From: Silurus meridionalis
Taxonomy: Eukaryota > Chordata > Actinopteri > Siluriformes > Siluridae
Direction: 5' to 3'
Length of the DNA: 64,000 bases
Assembly (NCBI RefSeq): GCF_014805685.1
Contig: NC_060892.1
Span: 20,755,163 to 20,819,162 of the forward strand
The notes under the pieces were generated by a model. The model did not search any database. It was not told the origin of the DNA and saw nothing but the letters and a program-made list of their open reading frames with translations. Positions within the stretch are counted from its first letter, which is position 1; each line of letters begins with the position of its first letter. This document shows positions 58,940-64,000 of the stretch, one piece after another. Both the position numbers and the translations under genes were made by a program.

Positions 58940-59393
58940 GGCACCCATTAACCTTCTAAAGTTTAAATTCATTATTTGGGCATGATGCAAATGTGCTCCA
59001 CAAATTCCATGTTGCCCATTTTCTGCCTCACTGATTTCAGATCAGAAGGCTTTGAGTTTGAATCCCAGTGCTGCAGTAGCACTCATGTTACTACATTTCC
59101 CAAAAGGCTTCACGGCCCACAAGCGAATGTGTAAAGCAGAAAAATAGAAGCCTATTAAAAGCATGTTTTCTGTATGTATTCCTACTTTGCTGCTTGTGAA
59201 TCTCCAGAAACTCGGGACTTTAAGAGGAAGCGATGATGAACCTCTTACTGTTATACTGTGTGGAATTGCATCATCATGTGAAAACCTTCACTGTGCGCGT
59301 GTGTGTGTGTGTGCGCACATGTTGCACTGTCTGCCTGAAGCATAATGAACACACAAAGATCCATCAATACGCCCACACACACATACCCCCCCG

Positions 59394-59395
<2 letters not shown>
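58938..59395. other. single-copy DNA, no gene seen
   Basis: A tgagtttgaatcccagtg near 59050-59068 resembles a tRNA-type B box and may be the remnant of a SINE. A short GT run lies near 59297-59315. Confidence 0.3.

Positions 59396-59454
<59 letters not shown>
59396..59454. repeat. (CA)n microsatellite
   Basis: CA array of about 59 bp. Confidence 0.95.
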
Positions 59455-59456
<2 letters not shown>

Positions 59457-59767
59457 GTCTCCACATATGTCACACAGTTTTTTGCTGACAAAAAACTGTC
59501 CTGACACCAGAATGAAAGAATTGAAACATCTTCAGAGTGTCTCGGACCAGTAGGTCGAGGTGATGGACTGGTGACTGACGCCACCTTTCAAACGCCATCA
59601 ATCAGCCAAGACATGCCTGGTGTGTGCAGTTTTGCACTGAGAATTTACAAGTGATGATTTTGTACAATTCTAAGCTTTTCCCTAAAAACCTTACTTTATT
59701 TAGCTAGCTCAGTTTCATTTTTTTGTTCCCCTGTACCCGGAATGGTCAAGGATTGATGGACATGCAG

Positions 59768-60255
59768 CAGTGATGGACAGTAATAAATTAAATGTAATTT
59801 GTTACTGTACTTAGAGACCTTTCTCTGTGTATCTGTATTTTTTATCTGTTTCCATTTGTGGAGACTTTTACTTTAACTTCATTTCATTTCAAAGTCAAAT
59901 CTCTTACTTTTTATTCAACTAAATTTTGTAAAATCGGTCGTTCCTTTTTATTTATGAGTGGATAAAAACTTAACTGGTCAATTACACAGAAAAGCACCAA
60001 TCGGGGTGAGCGTGCGCTCTGTTTTAAACCCGTTTTGATTGCCACTTGTGGTTTCTACTTATCACCAACATACAGTTAAGCATCAGCTCAGCAAAAATCA
60101 GAACATTCTGAGAGGAATAAATGATGGAAGAACTCCTGACTCTAATTTGCCACAACACCTGTGGCCTTTTATGTGTGATTTTTTGAAAAGAAGTTGAAAA
60201 GAATATTTTGGTCTCATGATTATTTTAATAGATACCAATCAGTGTTTAAGCTCTT
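59768..60255. mobile_element. non-autonomous hAT-like element, copy 2, right end missing
   Basis: Starts cagtgatggacagtaata and matches 13629-14100 (aaagtcaaatctcttacttt, aaatcggtcgttccttttta, aataaatgatggaagaa, gccacaacacct). The right terminus is absent. Confidence 0.75.
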
Positions 60256-61389
60256 TTCATCTTCACCAAAAGACAGTTTGGATCAGTATGAGATGAAGAT
60301 GACCTTTAACTCATTTTTAGGATGCCTTCTGGTTTTGTAGCAGATGTCTACAAATGCGACTAAAAATAAAGAAAATAAAAAAGAGAAGAAGAAAAGAACG
60401 AGGAAGAGAAGGAAAGTATGAATATGTAATCAAGTAAAACACTGAGAAGGTCACTGAAGAAAGACACGCACTCCAAACACACACACACATACACACACAG
60501 ACCAGTCCACCACCAGCACCACCACCACTATTCTAACACCCCCTCCCCCCATTCCTACATTCTGTCTCCTCAGGCTGTCAGTGTGTGTTTAAATTGAACA
60601 TATGCTGATTATTCAGCAGTTTGGAATCGGTAGAGCTGTCAGACAGTCAGTATGTTCCCAATGCCTGAGGACACATACACAGAAGAAAGTCAAAGCATAT
60701 GGAAAAAAAAAATCAAAACAAAAAAAAAAGCTATAGCAGTAACACTGAACTATTCAGAATTACAGGTTAATGATGAAATAAGGCTTGGAGGTTATGAGAA
60801 CTTCCATGTAGACAGATGTCGCATGGAAGCTCTACACTCTCTAAGAATAATAATCAACAAATTAAAAAACTTTTTTCTTCTCTTTTTTTTTAAATAGGCG
60901 TAGTTTCACATTAACAAAGTAAGAAGTCAAACTGACATGGTATGTTTATGTAAGGAGTCTTCAGTGTCAGCACACTGTAATTGTCACAGAGGAGTGTGTG
61001 CTTTTTTGGCTTTTCTTTTTTTTAGAGAAAGAGAGAAGGACTGTTTTTGACAGTATAGTGTTCCTCTTACACAACAAACATTTGCCAGCGATTACGATTA
61101 ATGAGCAACAATTGCAAATTGTTTCGATTTTACACTCATATAATGAAGCATCTTTACCTTCTGTTTCTTCTGTAACAAAACAACCTGGGCGTTGCAATTT
61201 TCTGTTTAGATCTACCACAAGAAGTAGTTTGTATTTCAATGTTAAACCTTTGGTCTGCTTTGGCACCAAGACGCTGAGATACAATATATGGATGAAAGCG
61301 TTGGGAAACCTGACTTTTCCAGCCATATGTGGTTCTTTCCCAAAATTTTTTCATAAACTTATAGTCACACAACTGTATTGGATATGGCA
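60256..61389. other. single-copy DNA, no gene supported
   Basis: Contains a GA-rich tract (60366-60415), a short CA run (60477-60500) and a 131-codon plus-strand open frame (60998-61393) without splice sites or a recognised domain. Confidence 0.3.
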
Positions 61390-61765
61390 TTAATAAATTT
61401 TTCCTTTCATTGAACTAGAATTGTCCAGCATGACAATGCCAGCTCCATGAAGATTCGGTTTACATGGCTTATAATGGAAGATCTTATATAGCCTGCTATA
61501 GAGCTCTAAATTCAACCAAATTAAACACCTTTGGGATGATTTGGAGTGGCACCTCAGAAATCCACACCTCACCCTACATTAGTACCTGACTCTACTAATA
61601 CCTCTGTGGCTAAATGAATACAAATCTCCAAAAATACACAAGAAATCTAGTAGAACACCTTCCTAGAAGAGTGGAGGTTATTATGACAGCATATGGGTAC
61701 TAAATGCCAAATGGGATGTTCAGAAATATCATACAAATCTTATGGGCATGTATCCAAAAACCTTT
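61390..61765 (+). mobile_element. Tc1-like element 3' part
   Basis: Successive pieces match a Tc1-like transposase 3' region: ttgtccagcatgacaatgcc, ttgggatgatttggagtggc, ctagtagaacaccttcctag, then aaatgggatgttcagaa and the end atccaaaaacctttg, which is the reverse complement of the start of the 28364 copy. Stops and shifts break the frame. Confidence 0.65.
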
Positions 61766-61799
61766 GTTCATCAAGATAAGACCACACTACACAATGGAA

Positions 61800-62030
61800 T
61801 TAAATTCAGCCTTATATGTATAGCACTTTTAACAATGGATATTGTCCCAAAGCAGCTTTACAGAGATATAGAGGTTATGAAGTTGAAGTGTATAAGTTTA
61901 GTGCCTATATGTTTGTTCATTTAAGACTTGAAGGAACAAACTTATAGGCACTAAACGTATACATTCCAACTTAAAGTTTCAGTTGTGGCAAGGAAAAACT
62001 CCCTGAGATGTTATAAAGAGGAAACTTAAA
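61800..62030 (+). mobile_element. interspersed repeat family B, copy 4, with internal hairpin
   Basis: Shows the family start (ttaaattcagccttatatg, gcacttttaacaatggatat, tcccaaagcagctttacaga) and aaggaaaaactccctgagat. Inside it lies a 38-bp inverted repeat (61881-61918 and 61933-61970). Confidence 0.75.
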
Positions 62031-62519
62031 GGCATGCAACTAAATAACTGCTGTAGGTTAAAAAAAAAACAGCATTTGCTATTCATTTTATGTGTTGAAG
62101 GCACTTTTGGCCATCTTTCACTCTCGTTATCTTATCTGTTTTAGCAGATCTTAAATAGGACAATAGCTATTGCAGATTAGCAGTTCCCTAAACTCAAGAT
62201 CTTATCTTTTCCTCCAGATAGGGAAAGAGGATTACAGAAGCATCCTAATTTGCCAGAATCTCTTCAAAAGTGTCCTTAAGTAAGAATAACCCTAATAGTG
62301 TCTCAACTTTTTTTATAGTTTACTTTCTACTCTTAGGTACTTGGCTGGAGACATAGCGCGGGCCTTGTTCAATAGCCAACAGTGTAGCATGATTAGTGTA
62401 ATGGTGCTACTTTTGTTAACAACTTTCAGGCTGTGAAACTAGACACTAAATAATCAAAAAGATCAAAAAAGATCAAAATCCCTTAGCAAACAAAGAGATA
62501 GATGTTTATTAATAAAGTA

Positions 62520-62800
62520 GGCTTTCACCGAACATCGTGCCGCAGTCTGGTTGCTGGGTAACGGATGACATTTGATTACCGACTTGTTTAGGATTTAAAT
62601 CCCATTTGTGTTACTCCCCCTTTGCTGTTACTAAAATTGTAGGATATACAACATTCATCTATGATCTCATTATGAAATGCTAGAGGATCTGTCTTGTTCC
62701 GAATTTGTCTGGCAGCTGGAGGCCTAAATGAGATCTTAGGGAAATGTAGAAAACGAGATTACCTGTGGGCAATTATGTTTCTAGCTTAGTGGTGTTTTTT
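62520..62800. promoter_or_regulatory. candidate regulatory element with X-box-like site
   Basis: A high-complexity block with gttgctgggtaac at 62550-62562, which fits the two half-sites of an RFX-type X-box, followed by gatgacatttgattacc and gggcaattatgtttc. Conservation was not tested. Confidence 0.22.
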
Positions 62801-62985
62801 TTTTTTTTTTATCTAAGTAGTAATATAATAAAAAACAATAAAAAAAAAGTTTTATTGTGTTTCCTGTATTTATGGTTCCTCTCCCAGCACTCACCAAGTG
62901 CATGTAAATTAGAACGGTTTAAGCTTAACTATGCTGGATCATAACCAGGAGTGAGATGTTGCAATAAGTGAATGGTCTACATTAA

Positions 62986-62990
<5 letters not shown>

Positions 62991-63039
<49 letters not shown>
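62991..63039. repeat. (GT)n microsatellite
   Basis: GT array of about 49 bp. Confidence 0.95.
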
Positions 63040-63045
<6 letters not shown>

Positions 63046-63135
63046 AGGTGTGAGTTAGATCTTGAGCGAACAAGGCATTATTATTGATTTGGTCTCAGAC
63101 ATACTTAAAAATAAATTTTTTAAGAAGAGTTAGAC

Positions 63136-63161
63136 ACTATATATATATATATATATATATA
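63136..63161. repeat. (TA)n microsatellite
   Basis: TA array of about 26 bp. Confidence 0.9.
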
Positions 63162-63567
63162 GTTTCGCTTCTAATTTGGTACATTCGGTGAAGGCAATCC
63201 TTTTTTGTGCAAAAGCTAGTTACAATCTGTGTTCTCCTTAGGAAAGTATTAAGTGGTGGATCGCAAGTTTGTTTAGGCTCCACATCGCACTTTAATTGCA
63301 TTTTGTTATAATTATTAAACTTAAAAATATACATAGAAATTCCAGGGGCATAAAAGAAAAACTAGAGTTAGTGCAGTGTAACTGTGGCTACTCACTCACT
63401 CCACCTCCTTTTATTTGATTTAATATAATCAATTAAATGAATTTAAATGTAATCACTATGATAAAAATGTATATTTTATGTATATATAAAAACAATTATA
63501 TTTTATGTATATATACGTATATATACTATATATGAGGACACTCTGAATACTTGGAATTCAAGCTTAC

Positions 63568-63618
63568 CTCTCTGGTGAACACCCATCGAGTCTTTTTAGG
63601 ACCTGCATTCTTGGTATG
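63568..63618 (-). CDS. weak candidate 51-nt internal exon
   Basis: On the minus strand a tattcccttttag acceptor precedes 63618 and a GTAAGC donor follows 63568. The 17 codons between are open in two frames; the phase-0 frame reads HTKNAGPKKTRWVFTRE. This could belong to the same minus-strand gene as the exon at 34792-34938, with a long intron between. A 51-nt open stretch flanked by splice-like sites can arise by chance, so confidence is low. No family match. Confidence 0.2.
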
Positions 63619-64000
63619 CTAAAAGGGAATATGTATGGCATGAGCAAACATTCATAGTGGGAATAAGAATTTCCACTCCCACAGATCCTTGGTGTTCTAA
63701 GGCTGAAGCCACAAGAGACTACAATTTGGTTAAGGCCACAATCACTGCAGAGACTGACACCCTACATTCTTTGTGAGTAAGGAAAAATGATAAAAAAAAA
63801 AATACCAGGCCTTATTTATTTCTTTCATCTCATGTGCACTCTTCCATGGCCTAGCTCTCAGCATGGGACAAGCGATGTCCTCGGAAATATGACCTTGCAG
63901 GGGTAGTATTAAAGCGCGGATCGGTGCAGTCTGTGAGTTTTGGCCTTACTGAGTACTTTCTTCAAAATAGACTGGTATGTTCACTTCTCTACATTGTGAA
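63619..64000. other. single-copy DNA to the window edge
   Basis: No exon or repeat was recognised apart from a poly-A run near 63791. Confidence 0.3.

Noticed and set aside
59040..59100. tRNA-like B box
   Set aside because: No A box at the right distance and no cloverleaf could be drawn; at most a SINE remnant.

Overview
The window reads as AT-rich, intergenic or intronic DNA from a ray-finned (teleost) fish. The evidence is very dense dinucleotide microsatellites (CA, GT, TA, CT) plus a typical teleost transposon mix: Tc1-like, pogo/Tigger-like and hAT DNA elements, L2-type and Rex1/CR1-type LINEs, DIRS-type tyrosine-recombinase retroelements and Gypsy-like solo LTRs. The species was not identified. 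There is no bacterial operon structure, CRISPR array, rRNA or tRNA gene that I could see. Most of the long open frames are simple-repeat or transposon reading frames.

Layout. 1-9.8 kb is mostly single-copy DNA with microsatellites, a diverged local duplication (2.4/3.65 kb) and a possible conserved non-coding block near 2.7-3.0 kb. At 9.8-10.1 kb on the minus strand is the best candidate for a complete small host gene: a signal-peptide exon, a 90-nt intron with matching phase, and a second short exon. 10.6-19.7 kb is transposon-rich, with one element inserted inside another. 20-34.6 kb carries DIRS, Tc1, hAT (perfect 8-bp target duplication), L2, Rex1-like and pogo remnants around single-copy islands. 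At 34.79-34.94 kb on the minus strand is a well-bounded 147-nt internal exon of an unidentified host gene, so part of the window is probably intron of that gene. 36.4-40.15 kb holds LTR elements, including an unusual GC-rich composite (LTR, duplicated flank, minisatellite-filled interior, LTR). 42.4-47.1 kb is DIRS, L2, a three-level nested insertion and a Rex1-type LINE. 50.5-56.1 kb holds LTR, MITE, Tc1 and SINE-like remnants and a second DIRS copy. 56-64 kb is mainly single-copy with MITEs and a weak 51-nt candidate exon at 63.6 kb.

The recognisable protein-coding DNA is therefore mostly decayed mobile-element sequence that no longer works. Two host signals stand out: the small secreted-protein candidate near 10 kb and the internal exon near 34.9 kb. 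I saw no new multi-gene system. The most unusual structures are the LTR/minisatellite composite at 36.6-39.1 kb, a perfect 22-bp palindrome at 51.74 kb made of two facing transposon ends, and the repeated association of (TA)n arrays with elements that use TA targets. Family assignments rest on recognising translated motifs and terminal sequences by eye; no database search was run.
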